DNA of 64,000 nt from CAVUXJ01 sp963814975 (GCA_963814975.1 CAWFFB010000015.1:124001-188000), one strand, 5' to 3'. Shown: positions 38,217 through 46,974, numbered from the stretch's first letter. The notes: generated by a model not told the origin, from the letters alone. Made by a program: numbers and translations.

Positions 38217-39490
38217 GCCATCACTGAAAAAGTGACTTCAAAGGGATCGACATGTTGATCCCGGCGTACTACGATGCTTCCGACCATCGGGAAGGGAGCG
38301 TGCCTATGCGAGGTGACGATCCGCGTCACGACGCGATGTTCAGCTATGTGACGCCCGAAGCGCGTGTCCGGGCGGACCATCCGTTGCGCCCGATTCGTCG
38401 GATGACCGACGCCGCGTTGCAGACGCTGTCGCCCCGGTTCGACCGGCTGTACTCGACGATAGGCCGGCCGTCGATCCCGCCCGAGCAGTTGCTGCGCGCG
38501 TTGCTGCTCCAGATGCTGGATAGCATTCGCAGCGAGCGCCTCCTGATGGAGGAGCTCGACTACAGTGTCCTGTACCGGTGGTTCGTCGGTCTGAGCCTCG
38601 ACGATCCGATCTGGGACGCCACAACCTTCACGAAGAATCGCGACCGGCTCCTCGACGGCGACATCGCAGACGCGTTCTTTGCGGAAGTGCTTGCTGCCGT
38701 CAAACAGGAGGGCCTGTTGTCCGACGAGCATTTCACCGTTGACGGCACGCTCCTCGAGGCCTGGGCCAGCCACAAGAGTTTCAAACCCAAGGGCGCCACG
38801 GACCGGACGCCGCCCGACGATCCGAAGAATCCGACGGTGAATTTCCACGGGCAGATGCGGCGCAACGACACCCATCAGTCGACGACGGATCCCGACGCGC
38901 GGCTGTATAAGAAAGGGACCGGTCACGAGGCGAAGCTGACCTATCTCGGGCATCTGCTGACCGAGAATCGCCATGGCTTCATCATCGACACGGCGGTCAC
39001 GGATGCCAGCGGCACCGGCGAACGCGACGCGGCGATCATGATGCTGGGCGAGTTGCCGCTGACACGCCGCCGCCTCACCGTGGCCGCGGACAAGCTGTAC
39101 GACAGACGCGCCTGGGTCGGGGCCGTGCGCCGGATGGGTATCACGCCGCACGTGGCCCAATACGCCGGGCCCGGCGGGAGCGCGATTGACGGTCGCACGA
39201 CGCGTCATCCGGGCTATGCCCTGAGCCAGCGCAGGCGGAAGCTGATCGAGCAAGCCTTCGGCTGGCTGAAGACCGTCGCGCTCTTCCGCAAACTCCGCCA
39301 CCGCGGTGGCCGCCTCGTCGATTGGCTGTTTAGCTTCGGCGCGGCCGCTTACAACCTGGTGCGCTGGCGCAATCTCGTGGTGCAACGAGCGTGACGACGA
39401 TGGGGACAGAGAGATTTCAATCATCGAGATGAGCGCATCACCATCAGAAGAAGGGAACCGGGTACTGAACCTTCATTTTTCAGTGATGGC
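38217..39490 (+). mobile_element. Core of IS5-like element between the two IS1111-type copies
   Basis: This segment holds the inner parts of both terminal inverted repeats (GCCATCACTGAAAAA and its complement) and one intact transposase gene. Together with the outer parts CAGGGTGT at 36824 and 40876 it would make an element of about 1.3 kb with a CTAG duplication. CTAG-like 4-bp duplications are usual for the IS5 subgroup. The interrupted repeats may block its own movement. Confidence 0.75.
38252..39394 (+). CDS. IS5-family DDE transposase
   Basis: This intact transposase of up to 380 residues has a DUF772-type N-terminal region ('RPSIPPEQLLRALLLQMLDS', 'LDYSVLYRWFVGLSLDDPIW') and a DDE nuclease domain. 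The first Asp is in 'HFTVDGTLLEAWAS', the second in 'FIIDTAVTDASGTGERD' or 'VAADKLYDRRAW', and the Glu in 'RKLIEQAFGWLKTVALFRKL'. The first part may start downstream at M-R-G-D-D-P (38306). It would move the IS5-like element, whose ends are both interrupted here. Confidence 0.92.
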   Translation: MLIPAYYDASDHREGSVPMRGDDPRHDAMFSYVTPEARVRADHPLRPIRRMTDAALQTLSPRFDRLYSTIGRPSIPPEQLLRALLLQMLDSIRSERLLMEELDYSVLYRWFVGLSLDDPIWDATTFTKNRDRLLDGDIADAFFAEVLAAVKQEGLLSDEHFTVDGTLLEAWASHKSFKPKGATDRTPPDDPKNPTVNFHGQMRRNDTHQSTTDPDARLYKKGTGHEAKLTYLGHLLTENRHGFIIDTAVTDASGTGERDAAIMMLGELPLTRRRLTVAADKLYDRRAWVGAVRRMGITPHVAQYAGPGGSAIDGRTTRHPGYALSQRRRKLIEQAFGWLKTVALFRKLRHRGGRLVDWLFSFGAAAYNLVRWRNLVVQRA

Positions 39491-39567
39491 ATGGACTCCT
39501 CCCGGCGCTTCCGCGGCATTATTGCCGTGAATCGTGGGGCGCACCACGCAACCAGGAGGAGGCCGAG

Positions 39568-40623
39568 ATGGATGCTACGACGGTCGCCGTGGATCTGGCA
39601 AAGGACGTGTTTGAAGTGGCCCTGGCGAATCGGGCCGGACGGATTGTCGAACGCAAGCGGCTGACGCGCCCGCAGTTCGAACGATTCATCGATGGATTGA
39701 CGCCGGAGACCGAGGTGGTGATGGAGGCGTGTGGCACCGCCCACTATTGGGGACGCCGATGTCAGGCCCGCCAGCTGCGCGTCCGCTTGCTGCCGGGGCA
39801 GTACGTTCGGCCGTATGTGCGGCGCAACAAAACGGACCGCACCGATACTGAGGCGGTGCTCGAAGCGAATCGGTGTAGCGGCGTGAATCCCGTGCCGGTG
39901 AAAACGGTGGACCAACAAACCCTGCAAGTGTTGCATCGCGTTCGGACCCAGTGGCAAGCGGCACGCACCGCTCGCATCAACGCCATGCGGGGGATCCTGC
40001 GGGAGTTCGGGTTGCCGATCGGCGTCGGTGCCCGGAGGGCGTTGAGACGCATCCCCGCTCTCCTCGAAGACGCCACGATCGCCCTGCCGGATCTCGTGCG
40101 CCACACCGTTTCCGGCCTCCTGCAAGAGGTGCGCGACCTCGAGGATCGCATCGCGGCGACCGACCAGCAGCTCATGCGAGTGGTCCGCGAGCATCCGGTG
40201 GCCCGTCGGCTGCACCAGATTCCCGGGGTGGGCGTCATCACGGCAACGGCGCTCGTCGGGGCTGTCGGCAATATTCACGCCTTTCGTCGCGGTCGGCATT
40301 TCGCCAGTTGGCTGGGACTCACGCCTCGGGAATCGTCCAGCGGTAATCGACGACATCTGGGTGGCATCAGCAAGCGGGGCGACGTCTACCTCCGCTGCCT
40401 GCTGACCCATGGCGCGCGTTCCCTCTTGCTGACCGCGCAGCGCACCGCTCGCCATGCGTCGCAAGGGACGCGCTTGCAGCAGTGGGCGGCCGACATTGCG
40501 GCACGACGGGGTCATAACAAAGCGGCGATCGCGGTCGCCAATAAGCTCGCACGGATTGTGTGGGCGGTCTGGCATAAAGACGTTGAGTTTCAATCGCTAG
40601 GAAGTAGCCCCGTCGCGCACTGA
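39568..40623 (+). CDS. IS110-family (IS1111 group) transposase, right copy
   Basis: This 351-residue DEDD transposase is identical in sequence to the one encoded at 37084-38139. It starts at ATG after a GGAGGAGG ribosome site (39556-39563) within a 5' leader of only about 60 bp from the subterminal repeat. The short 5' leader and long 3' non-coding end place the guide RNA downstream of the gene, as in the IS1111 group and unlike IS110 proper. Both copies appear functional. Confidence 0.95.
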   Translation: MDATTVAVDLAKDVFEVALANRAGRIVERKRLTRPQFERFIDGLTPETEVVMEACGTAHYWGRRCQARQLRVRLLPGQYVRPYVRRNKTDRTDTEAVLEANRCSGVNPVPVKTVDQQTLQVLHRVRTQWQAARTARINAMRGILREFGLPIGVGARRALRRIPALLEDATIALPDLVRHTVSGLLQEVRDLEDRIAATDQQLMRVVREHPVARRLHQIPGVGVITATALVGAVGNIHAFRRGRHFASWLGLTPRESSSGNRRHLGGISKRGDVYLRCLLTHGARSLLLTAQRTARHASQGTRLQQWAADIAARRGHNKAAIAVANKLARIVWAVWHKDVEFQSLGSSPVAH

Positions 40624-40858
40624 AGGAGGTTCCTATCCACGAGATGCTCAGCGAGAATTCGTGATTATGGCGTGACCGGTCGGACCGGCACGGCGTCAGG
40701 CCGATAGCAGGGTTGGCCCTTGAGGCCCTGGTTCAGCGATTGGCCCTCCGTGCGCGGATGCCCATAATGGCCCGGAGCTCTCATGCGCTCCGCCAACAGG
40801 CCGAATATACGACCGCATCCGATTTCGATCACCGCCGCGATCACTTTCTTGCTGACGT
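40624..40858 (+). ncRNA. Candidate target-selecting guide RNA (seekRNA/bridge RNA), right copy
   Basis: The region between the transposase stop and the right subterminal repeat can form several hairpins (for example CGGTCGGACCG). It carries TAGCAGGGT at 40705-40713, the exact reverse complement of the right flank ACCCTGCTA (40878-40886). TTCAGCGATTGGC at 40732-40744 closely matches the left flank TTCAGTGATGGC (39479-39490). A GGCCCTTGAGGCC hairpin separates the two. This arrangement fits the paired target guides of IS1111 seekRNAs. Confidence 0.55.
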
Positions 40859-40936
40859 CCGGGAGGAGTCCATATACACCCTGCTAGAGAGCCCTGCAGT
40901 CCAGCCCAACACAGCCAGGGGCATCCGCCGCCTGGT

Positions 40937-41701
40937 ATGGGGACGGCCGGCTTTCGTTTATCATCCAGCGCGGTGCTCATTTCCGCAGTACGGTCCGCCG
41001 CCACCTACTTCGCGGTCTCCGCTTACGTGCTCATCGTCGGACCGCCTGGAATGCTGCTGGCGATCGTGTTTCGATGGAAGAGCCTCCTGTACGTCCTCGG
41101 TCACATCGGCGTACGGCTGGGTCTGGCGCTCACCGGCATCCGCTTCCGGATCGTCGGTGCCGAGCACTTGCCGCTCGACCGGGCGGCCATCTACTGCGCC
41201 AATCACGAGAGCAACGTGGATCCCCCGGTCCTTTTCGATGCACTGCATCCGCGGATGCATATCCTCTACAAGCACGAGATCGACCGGATTCCTGTTCTGG
41301 CGCGCGCGTTCCGGCTTGGCGGTTTCATTCCGATTGACCGGCGCAACAAGGAAGCGGCGATGCGGTCGATTGAGGCGGGTGCGCGGTCGATCCGCGCGGG
41401 CCATTCGTTCCTGATTTTTCCGGAAGGCACGCGCAGCCGGACCGGTGATCTGCTGCCGTTCAAGAAGGGCGGCTTCATCATGGCCATCAAGGCCCAGGCG
41501 CCGGTTGTGCCGATCGCCGTGCAGGGTGGTCGGGCGGCGATGACCAGGGGCAGCTGGGTCATCCGGCCCGTGACCGTCACCATTCGTGTCGGACGCCCCA
41601 TCGAAACCGCCGGCCAGGCGCTCGACAAGCGTGACGATTTGATTCGGACCGTGCGCCGCGAGATCGAGGCGCTGCTGGCCGCGGGCCCGATTCTTCACTG
41701 A
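40937..41701 (+). CDS. plsC: 1-acyl-sn-glycerol-3-phosphate acyltransferase
   Basis: The 254-residue membrane-associated protein makes phosphatidic acid from lysophosphatidic acid. It has an N-terminal hydrophobic segment ('VLIVGPPGMLLAIVF'), the catalytic N-H-E-S-N-V-D-P (H-x4-D) block near residue 88, a substrate block 'FIPIDRRNK', and F-P-E-G-T-R-S (glycerophosphate binding). V-P-I-A-V-Q-G-G is the fourth block. Length fits PlsC. The start is uncertain: ATG 40937, or GTG 40973 just before L-I-S-A-V-R-S. It lies 48 bp after the mobile element border, so the element may have changed its upstream control. Confidence 0.9.
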   Translation: MGTAGFRLSSSAVLISAVRSAATYFAVSAYVLIVGPPGMLLAIVFRWKSLLYVLGHIGVRLGLALTGIRFRIVGAEHLPLDRAAIYCANHESNVDPPVLFDALHPRMHILYKHEIDRIPVLARAFRLGGFIPIDRRNKEAAMRSIEAGARSIRAGHSFLIFPEGTRSRTGDLLPFKKGGFIMAIKAQAPVVPIAVQGGRAAMTRGSWVIRPVTVTIRVGRPIETAGQALDKRDDLIRTVRREIEALLAAGPILH

Positions 41702-41755
41702 TGATTCCCGGAATGATATCGTGTCCTTTGAGAGGAGGCGGGTGAGGGAGGCTCT

Positions 41756-42409
41756 ATGAGTTCTGATCTCCGAAATCGATCGATCGACGCGATTTCCGCG
41801 GCGCTCGCGGGTCTTGTGATCGTCGCGGCAGTGGAGACCCTTTTCGCGCAAACGTCGTCGCAGGCGCAACCATCCCAGCAACTTGAGACGTTCACAGGGA
41901 TCACCGTGAACCTCAGCCCTGGAGCTGGAGAGAACATGTCGTTTCACATCCTGCGCTGGTCCCCAGAGGCCGATCGCGACCGTCTGGCGGCGGCGTTCAA
42001 GGAAAAGGGTGAGGCCGGGTTGCAGGCGGGCCTCGAGGCGGCGCCGACGCTCGGGATCGTCTGGACGGGAGAAAGCCTGGGGTACTCGCTGCGATACGCA
42101 CATCGTGTCGCGCTACCCGACGGGGGCGAGCGCATCATCATCGCGACGGAGCGACGGTTGGGCGCCTGGTCGCGCGGGAATCCGTGGAAAGCGGCCGCGA
42201 AGCAAGCGGCGCCGGTGCCGGACTACCCGTTCACCTTGATCGAGCTTCGCGTGAATCGTCGGGGCCAGGGCGAGGGCAAGATGTCGCTGGCGGCGAAGAT
42301 CACGTTCGAACAGGACGCGAAGACGCTTGCGCTCGAGAACTACGGCCCGGTGCCAGTCCTGATCAAGGACGTGAAACGCGCGGGCCCTGCCGCGGGCGCT
42401 GAAAATTGA
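41756..42409 (+). CDS. Secreted protein of unknown function
   Basis: The 217-residue protein has a signal peptide (A-L-A-G-L-V-I-V-A-A-V-E-T-L-F-A-Q-T) and one predicted mixed domain with an N-terminal 'TGITVNLSPGAGENMSFHIL' and a C-terminal run of strands around 'PFTLIELRVNRRGQGEGKMS'. I do not recognise a family. ATG at 41756 follows a GGGAGGCT ribosome site. It converges on the minus-strand Ig-like gene, with 6 bp between the two stops. Confidence 0.75.
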   Translation: MSSDLRNRSIDAISAALAGLVIVAAVETLFAQTSSQAQPSQQLETFTGITVNLSPGAGENMSFHILRWSPEADRDRLAAAFKEKGEAGLQAGLEAAPTLGIVWTGESLGYSLRYAHRVALPDGGERIIIATERRLGAWSRGNPWKAAAKQAAPVPDYPFTLIELRVNRRGQGEGKMSLAAKITFEQDAKTLALENYGPVPVLIKDVKRAGPAAGAEN

Positions 42410-42415
42410 CGAACG

Positions 42416-43550
42416 TCAGGGTCCGCCTGTCATGAACGTGAGCATCCACGGCCGGAGTGATTGCTGGTCGGTGCCAAGGACGCCTTCAGGCAAGTCGACC
42501 CGTAGCGTGCGAAAACGCTGAAGCGGCTGGCTGAATCGAATTTCCAGCACGCGGGTGGCGGCACGGTATTCCGTCGTGAATTCCAGCGCCAGAGGGGGTT
42601 CGCTGCCCGCGGCCTTTTCCGGGCCGAGGTACTGCACGCGCAGCCGTCCTTTCAGCGTGGCCGGGTCGATATCGCGCGAGAATTGTATTCGCACGCTCGC
42701 GGACACCGGAACGTCTGTCTCATCCTGAGTCGGCGCGCTGAACACCACCTCCGGCGGCGGCGCGGCCGGAACCCGGATTGGCGGGGGAGCGGAGGTCGTT
42801 TCGGTCGGCGGCTTCGCAAGCTTGAGACTGCCGGCCTGCGCCTCCAGCCACTGCAGTCCGCGGCCCTGCTGCAGCGTGCCGGTGACTTCGAGCCAGCGCC
42901 CGGTGTCGATCCGCGCGTCGAGTGCGAGGTCGAAGTCGCGTCCGCGAGGTTGGATGCCTGTCACCCAGATCGCTGCCTCGACGGCGCGCAACACGAAATC
43001 GTACCGGCTTCTTGCGGGCGCGTCCGGGAGATCGCCTAGAAGGTTGCGTCCGGCGAACTGCCCGACGATAGTGACTTTCTGTTCGAGGTAGCGTGAGGGG
43101 TACAACACCATCGCCCGGATGGTCGGGGAGGGCGGCGGCGAAGCGGGTGAGATCGCGGCCGCCATCAGGGCCATCACCTGGCCGGGCCTCGGCCACGGAC
43201 CTTCGGGATCAAGATTGAACACGCTCTTCAGGTTGTAGCTGGACAGCCTGGGGTCGTCCGCATTCATGCGGCCCAGATCCCAAAGCTCGCCGCGGATCTC
43301 GTTCAATCCCTCAGGCGCGCCTCCCTTGAACAGCACCCTCATCGCACCGCTCTCACTGTTGACTCTCAGTTCCCCGTTGTCGAGAAGCGCAGTGGTGCCG
43401 ACGATGACGATCGGTCGCAGGTGATAAAAGCCCGGATGCGCCAGGAGTGCCGTGACATTGGTGGCGTTGCGCTGCGGCGCCTGTGCCCAAAGCGACCCAG
43501 CGGCTGCGGCTGCCCGCCAGGATCAAGAGACGAATCGTTTTCTTAGGCAT
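42416..43550 (-). CDS. Secreted protein with bacterial Ig-like domain, one frameshift
   Basis: The protein of about 377 residues (after repair) begins M-P-K-K-T-I-R-L-L-I-L-A-G. One extra base near 43510 hides the rest of its signal peptide (A-A-A-A-G-S-L-W-A-Q-A in the next frame). Two nucleic-acid-binding-like beta modules follow ('PGFYHLRPIVIVGTTALLDN' and 'SRYLEQKVTIVGQFAGRNLL'). The C-terminus is a Big_5/SbsA-type Ig fold ('DETDVPVSASVRIQFSRDID'). Function is unknown. It starts 10 bp after the OPT transporter stop and so is likely co-transcribed with it. Confidence 0.65.
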
Positions 43551-43560
43551 GCCGGCACCG

Positions 43561-45528
43561 CTAGATTCTTTTCCTCGCTGCGCGAGCGGTGATGCCGGCC
43601 AGCGACAGGAACAGGAGACCACTTGCTACTTGGGCAAGACCGCTCTCACCGCGGAACCAGGGAACGACGTCGCCGATCGCCTGAAACGGGCCGATCGTAT
43701 CGGTGCCCACGAGCACCGCGAACAGAATCCCACAGATCGAGCCGCCCGCAATCAGCCCGGAACTGAACAGAGTGCCGGCGCCGAGCTCTGATTCCTCCCG
43801 CACGCTCGTGCGGTATTCGACCCACCAGCGCACGAGCCCTCCGACGAAAATGGGCGCCGTCGTCGCGATCGGGAGATAAGCCCCGACGGCGAATGACAGC
43901 GAATGGATGCCGCAGAGCTCGAGCGTGATCGCGATGAACACGCCGACCAGTACGAGGCCCCACGGGAGATTCTGGCTGAGAAGCCCCTTGATGATCGTCG
44001 CCATCAGCGTCGCCTGCGGCGCGGCGATGGCCTGGGATCCGATGCCGAAGACCCGGTGCAGGTAGAGCGTGGTCATGCCGATGACCAGCGCCGAGGTCAA
44101 CACGCCAATGACGAGGCCGAGCTGCTGATACAACGGCGTGGCGCCGACGATGTAACCAGTCTTGAGGTCCTGGGAAGTATTGCCGGCATTCGCCGCCGCG
44201 ATGCAGACGACGGCGCCGACGCACAGAGCAACCGGGGCATACGCGTCGCCCGTCCACCCCAGGGCGACGAACAGCACGCAGGTCAAGATGAGCGTGGCGA
44301 TCGTCATCCCCGAAATCGGATTCGACGAGGAGCCGATGAGCCCGGTGATTCGCGATGAGACCGTTGAAAAAAAGAAGCCAAAGATCACGATCAGTGCCGC
44401 TGCCAGCACGTTCCCCTGCAGCGGCATCCCCGGCGCCACCGCGAGGAACAGCGCCAGCAGCAGGGTACCGATCAGCACGGCGCCCATCGGGATTTCGCGC
44501 TCGGTCCTGATCTGGTCGAACGTTCCGCTGACGCCCAGGCTCTTCAGGCCGCCGAGCGCGGAGCTGAGAATCGTGGGAATCGTGCGCGCGAGCGTGATCA
44601 GTCCGGCCGCAAGCACGGCGCCGGCGCCGATGTAGCGGATGTACGCGCTCCAGATCTGGCCCGGCCCCATTTCGGAAATGAGGAATGGCTGGCCGGTCGC
44701 CGGATTCACCGCGAAATCGGGATGGATGGGCGGCAGTGGCTGCGTGATGTACTGTCCGAGGATCGAGAGGAGCGGCAGCAGCACGAGCCACGACAGCACG
44801 CCTCCCGCGAACATCGTGCCCGCGATCGCCGGTCCGATGACGTAGCCGACGCCGAGGTACTCCGGTGAGATGTCGACATTCAGCGTTGCGTTCGGGAACT
44901 GGCTTCGGGGCGGCGCGGTATAGCCGACCTCCGTGCGGAACAGGTTGAACACCCACGACAGTGCCTTCCAGAGGGCACCCACGCCGAGGCCGCTGAACAC
45001 GAGCGCGGCGAGCTTGCCGCCGCGCTCGCCCGCGACGAGCACCTCGGCGCACGCGGTGCCTTCGGGATACGGCAGCGTGCCGTGTTCCTTCACGATCAAC
45101 GCGCGGCGCAGGGGCACCATCATCAGGACGCCGAGGAGGCCGCCGGCGAAGGTCAACATCGTGATTTGAAAATAGTTGAAGTAGGCGGGTCCGTTCGGTG
45201 CCAGGAAGATGAGCGCCGGAATCGTGAACACCACTCCGCCCGCCACCGACTCGCCCGCGGATCCGATGGTTTGCACGATATTGTTTTCGAGAATGGTGGC
45301 GCCGCCAAAGCGCTTCAGCACCGAGATGGCGAGCACGGCGATGGGAATCGAGGCGCTCACGGTAAGCCCTGCGCGGAGCCCGAGGTACACGGTCGAGGCG
45401 CCGAACAGGAGACCGAACAGCACGCCGAGAACGATCGCCTTCACGGTGAACTCGGCGGGTGATTCGGTAGCCGGGACGTAGGGCTGGAACACCGCCGGTA
45501 ACGGGGACGGCCTCGTCGCGGATGCCAT
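43561..45528 (-). CDS. OPT-family oligopeptide transporter
   Basis: This polytopic inner-membrane protein of about 655 residues has 14-16 hydrophobic helices. The N-terminal region ('PAEFTVKAIVLGVLFGLLFG', 'STVYLGLRAGLTVSASIPIA') is characteristic of bacterial OPT transporters, which move peptides or metal-chelator complexes by proton symport. ATG at 45528 (M-A-S-A-T-R-P) is preferred over the upstream one at 45573, which would run into the rex promoter. It is divergent from rex with a 67-bp gap. Confidence 0.9.
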   Translation of the reverse strand: MASATRPSPLPAVFQPYVPATESPAEFTVKAIVLGVLFGLLFGASTVYLGLRAGLTVSASIPIAVLAISVLKRFGGATILENNIVQTIGSAGESVAGGVVFTIPALIFLAPNGPAYFNYFQITMLTFAGGLLGVLMMVPLRRALIVKEHGTLPYPEGTACAEVLVAGERGGKLAALVFSGLGVGALWKALSWVFNLFRTEVGYTAPPRSQFPNATLNVDISPEYLGVGYVIGPAIAGTMFAGGVLSWLVLLPLLSILGQYITQPLPPIHPDFAVNPATGQPFLISEMGPGQIWSAYIRYIGAGAVLAAGLITLARTIPTILSSALGGLKSLGVSGTFDQIRTEREIPMGAVLIGTLLLALFLAVAPGMPLQGNVLAAALIVIFGFFFSTVSSRITGLIGSSSNPISGMTIATLILTCVLFVALGWTGDAYAPVALCVGAVVCIAAANAGNTSQDLKTGYIVGATPLYQQLGLVIGVLTSALVIGMTTLYLHRVFGIGSQAIAAPQATLMATIIKGLLSQNLPWGLVLVGVFIAITLELCGIHSLSFAVGAYLPIATTAPIFVGGLVRWWVEYRTSVREESELGAGTLFSSGLIAGGSICGILFAVLVGTDTIGPFQAIGDVVPWFRGESGLAQVASGLLFLSLAGITARAARKRI

Positions 45529-45553
45529 GGCGGCGATACTAGCATGACGCTTT

Positions 45554-45583
45554 CTGACGCGGCCTGCGCGCATTTGCTACAAT
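45554..45583 (+). promoter_or_regulatory. Candidate promoter for rex
   Basis: CTGACG (45554-45559), an 18-bp spacer and TACAAT (45578-45583) match a sigma-70 promoter moderately. The predicted start is only about 6 bases before the rex GTG, giving a nearly leaderless mRNA. The -35 match is weak (4 of 6). Confidence 0.35.
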
Positions 45584-45595
45584 CGGCCGTCGCTT

Positions 45596-46285
45596 GTGAA
45601 AGCCACGAACAAGGCGCCTGCCGGCCCCTCAAAGCCCAAACAGAGCCTCGATCAGGTCTCAGAGCTCACGACAAACCGGCTGTCGGTGTACCTCCGGTGT
45701 CTTCGGCAACTCGACGGCGCCGGTGTCCGAACCATCTCGTCCCAGGCGCTCGCCGAGCAGTTCCATCTGAACGCCGCCCAGATTCGCAAGGACCTCGCGT
45801 ACTTCGGGGAGTTCGGCGTTCGCGGTGTCGGGTATTACGTCCGGGATCTCAGACGCCACCTGCGGCAGATTCTGGGCCTCGATCGCAAGCTCCGCGTGGC
45901 CATCATCGGCGCCGGCAATCTCGGTTTGGCGCTGGCCGATTACCCCGGGTTCCGCCAGGAAGGCTTCGAGATCACGGCCCTCTTCGACAACCTGAGCGAG
46001 AAAGTCGGCCAGCAGTCGCGCGGCGGCGTCCCGATTCACGACATCCACGATCTGAAGAAGTTTGCGCGCCGCGACGGCGTCAGCATCGCGGTCATCGCCG
46101 TGCCCGCCCCCTCGGCACAGCGGGTCGTGGATCTGGTGATCGCGTCCGGCATCAAGGCCGTGCTGAACTTCTCGCCTGGCACCCTTCAGGTGCCGGCCGA
46201 CGTGAAACTGAAAAGCGTGGACCTCACTGTCTCGCTTGAGAGCCTGTCGTTCTATCTCGCGCGAGGGGACGTTGAAGAAACCTAA
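45596..46285 (+). CDS. rex: Rex, redox-sensing transcriptional repressor
   Basis: The 229-residue protein senses the NADH/NAD+ ratio and represses respiratory and fermentative genes. It has an N-terminal winged helix ('RLSVYLRCLRQLDGAGVRTI', 'ALAEQFHLNAAQIRKDLAYF', 'GEFGVRGVGYYV') and a Rossmann NADH domain with I-I-G-A-G-N-L-G-L-A-L. The C-terminus carries the domain-swapped helix. It starts with GTG and its 3' end overlaps the probable moaC start. A cytochrome oxidase operon lies 2.8 kb downstream, a plausible but unproven target. Confidence 0.95.
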   Translation: MKATNKAPAGPSKPKQSLDQVSELTTNRLSVYLRCLRQLDGAGVRTISSQALAEQFHLNAAQIRKDLAYFGEFGVRGVGYYVRDLRRHLRQILGLDRKLRVAIIGAGNLGLALADYPGFRQEGFEITALFDNLSEKVGQQSRGGVPIHDIHDLKKFARRDGVSIAVIAVPAPSAQRVVDLVIASGIKAVLNFSPGTLQVPADVKLKSVDLTVSLESLSFYLARGDVEET

Positions 46286-46760
46286 ACTGCGCGGACGGCT
46301 GTCGCACGTCGATCGGCACGGACGCGTGAGGATGGTCGATGTCTCGGCCAAGCTGGTGACCAGCCGCGAGGCAGTCGCCAGCGGGTCGATCACGATGTCA
46401 CGCGAAGCGCTCGCTCAGATCCGGCGGGGCACGGTGAAGAAAGGGGACCCGCTGCAAGCGGCGCGCGTGGCGGGCATCATGGCCGCCAAGCAGACGGCGG
46501 CGCTCATTCCCCTGTGCCATCCGCTGCCAATCTCGAGTGTGCAAATCGAACTCACCCCCACGGCGCGCGGCTACCACATCAGCGCGCGCGTCCGCACGAC
46601 GGCTCAGACTGGCGTTGAGATGGAAGCGCTGACCGCCGTCTCCGTTGCCGCGCTCACCGTCTACGACATGGTGAAAGCCGTGGACAAGGGTATGGTGATC
46701 GGCAGGATTCGCCTCGAGTCCAAGAGTGGCGGCCGGTCAGGCACCTACCGGCGCGCCTAG
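46272..46760 (+). CDS. moaC: MoaC, cyclic pyranopterin monophosphate synthase
   Basis: The 162-residue enzyme catalyses the second step of molybdenum cofactor synthesis. It has S-H-V-D-R-H-G-R-V-R-M-V-D-V-S, the active-site K-Q-T-A-A-L-I-P-L-C-H-P-L near residue 72 and 'GVEMEALTAVSVAALTVYDM' with K-A-V-D-K-G-M. The TTG start at 46272 lies inside the last codons of rex (14-bp overlap) and is preferred because it gives the standard length. ATG 46332 would remove the conserved N-terminus. Coupling to rex links cofactor supply to redox state. Confidence 0.92.
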   Translation: MKKPKLRGRLSHVDRHGRVRMVDVSAKLVTSREAVASGSITMSREALAQIRRGTVKKGDPLQAARVAGIMAAKQTAALIPLCHPLPISSVQIELTPTARGYHISARVRTTAQTGVEMEALTAVSVAALTVYDMVKAVDKGMVIGRIRLESKSGGRSGTYRRA

Positions 46761-46974
46761 TGGCCGCCATCGGCTGATCGAGAATACCCTTCCCGCTTTC
46801 AGGCGGAGCATCCCGGCTGGTTGCGTTGCTCCTTCCTCAAGTCCTTCCCCGCCTTCTCGGTCGTCGCGCCTTGCCATCCGGGTGCCGCGCTCTGGCACCT
46901 GGTCCTTGTTCACCTGATACGGGCCACCAGGCTCCAGCGCGCGACCGGCCGCATCCCGTCTGTTCGCCGGTCAA

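Larger units (their letters stand above)
39491..40873 (+). mobile_element. IS1111-type (IS110 family) element, right copy
   Basis: Bounded by 15-bp subterminal repeats ATGGACTCCTCCCGG (39491-39505) and CCGGGAGGAGTCCAT (40859-40873). It is the mirror image of the left copy, with the same content and length (1383 bp between repeat tips). Its flanks are TTTTTCAGTGATGGC on the left and ATACACCCTGCTAG on the right, i.e. the interrupted IS5-like terminal repeat. Confidence 0.85.
36820..40887. mobile_element. Nested element: IS5-like element with an IS1111-type element in each terminal repeat
   Basis: CTAG occurs at both outer borders (36820-36823 and 40884-40887), fitting a 4-bp target duplication. 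Inside, CAGGGTGT (36824-36831) and ACACCCTG (40876-40883) begin the IS5-like terminal inverted repeats, which end as GCCATCACTGAAAAA at 38217-38231 and its complement at 39476-39490. Between the two parts of each repeat sits an identical IS110-family element, in opposite orientations. The result is a pair of inverted arms of about 1.41 kb around a 1.24-kb core. The transposase translations of the two copies are identical and all borders compared match, so the insertions or the duplication are recent. Confidence 0.85.

Noticed and set aside
36820..40887. Composite transposon formed by two IS110 copies carrying the IS5-like gene as cargo
   Set aside because: The IS5-like repeat halves and CTAG copies at the outer borders show that the IS110-family copies inserted into the IS5-like ends, not the reverse.
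46889..46910. TGGCACCTGGTCCTTGT as a sigma-54 promoter
   Set aside because: The TTG falls at the wrong distance and the essential GC at -12 is missing.
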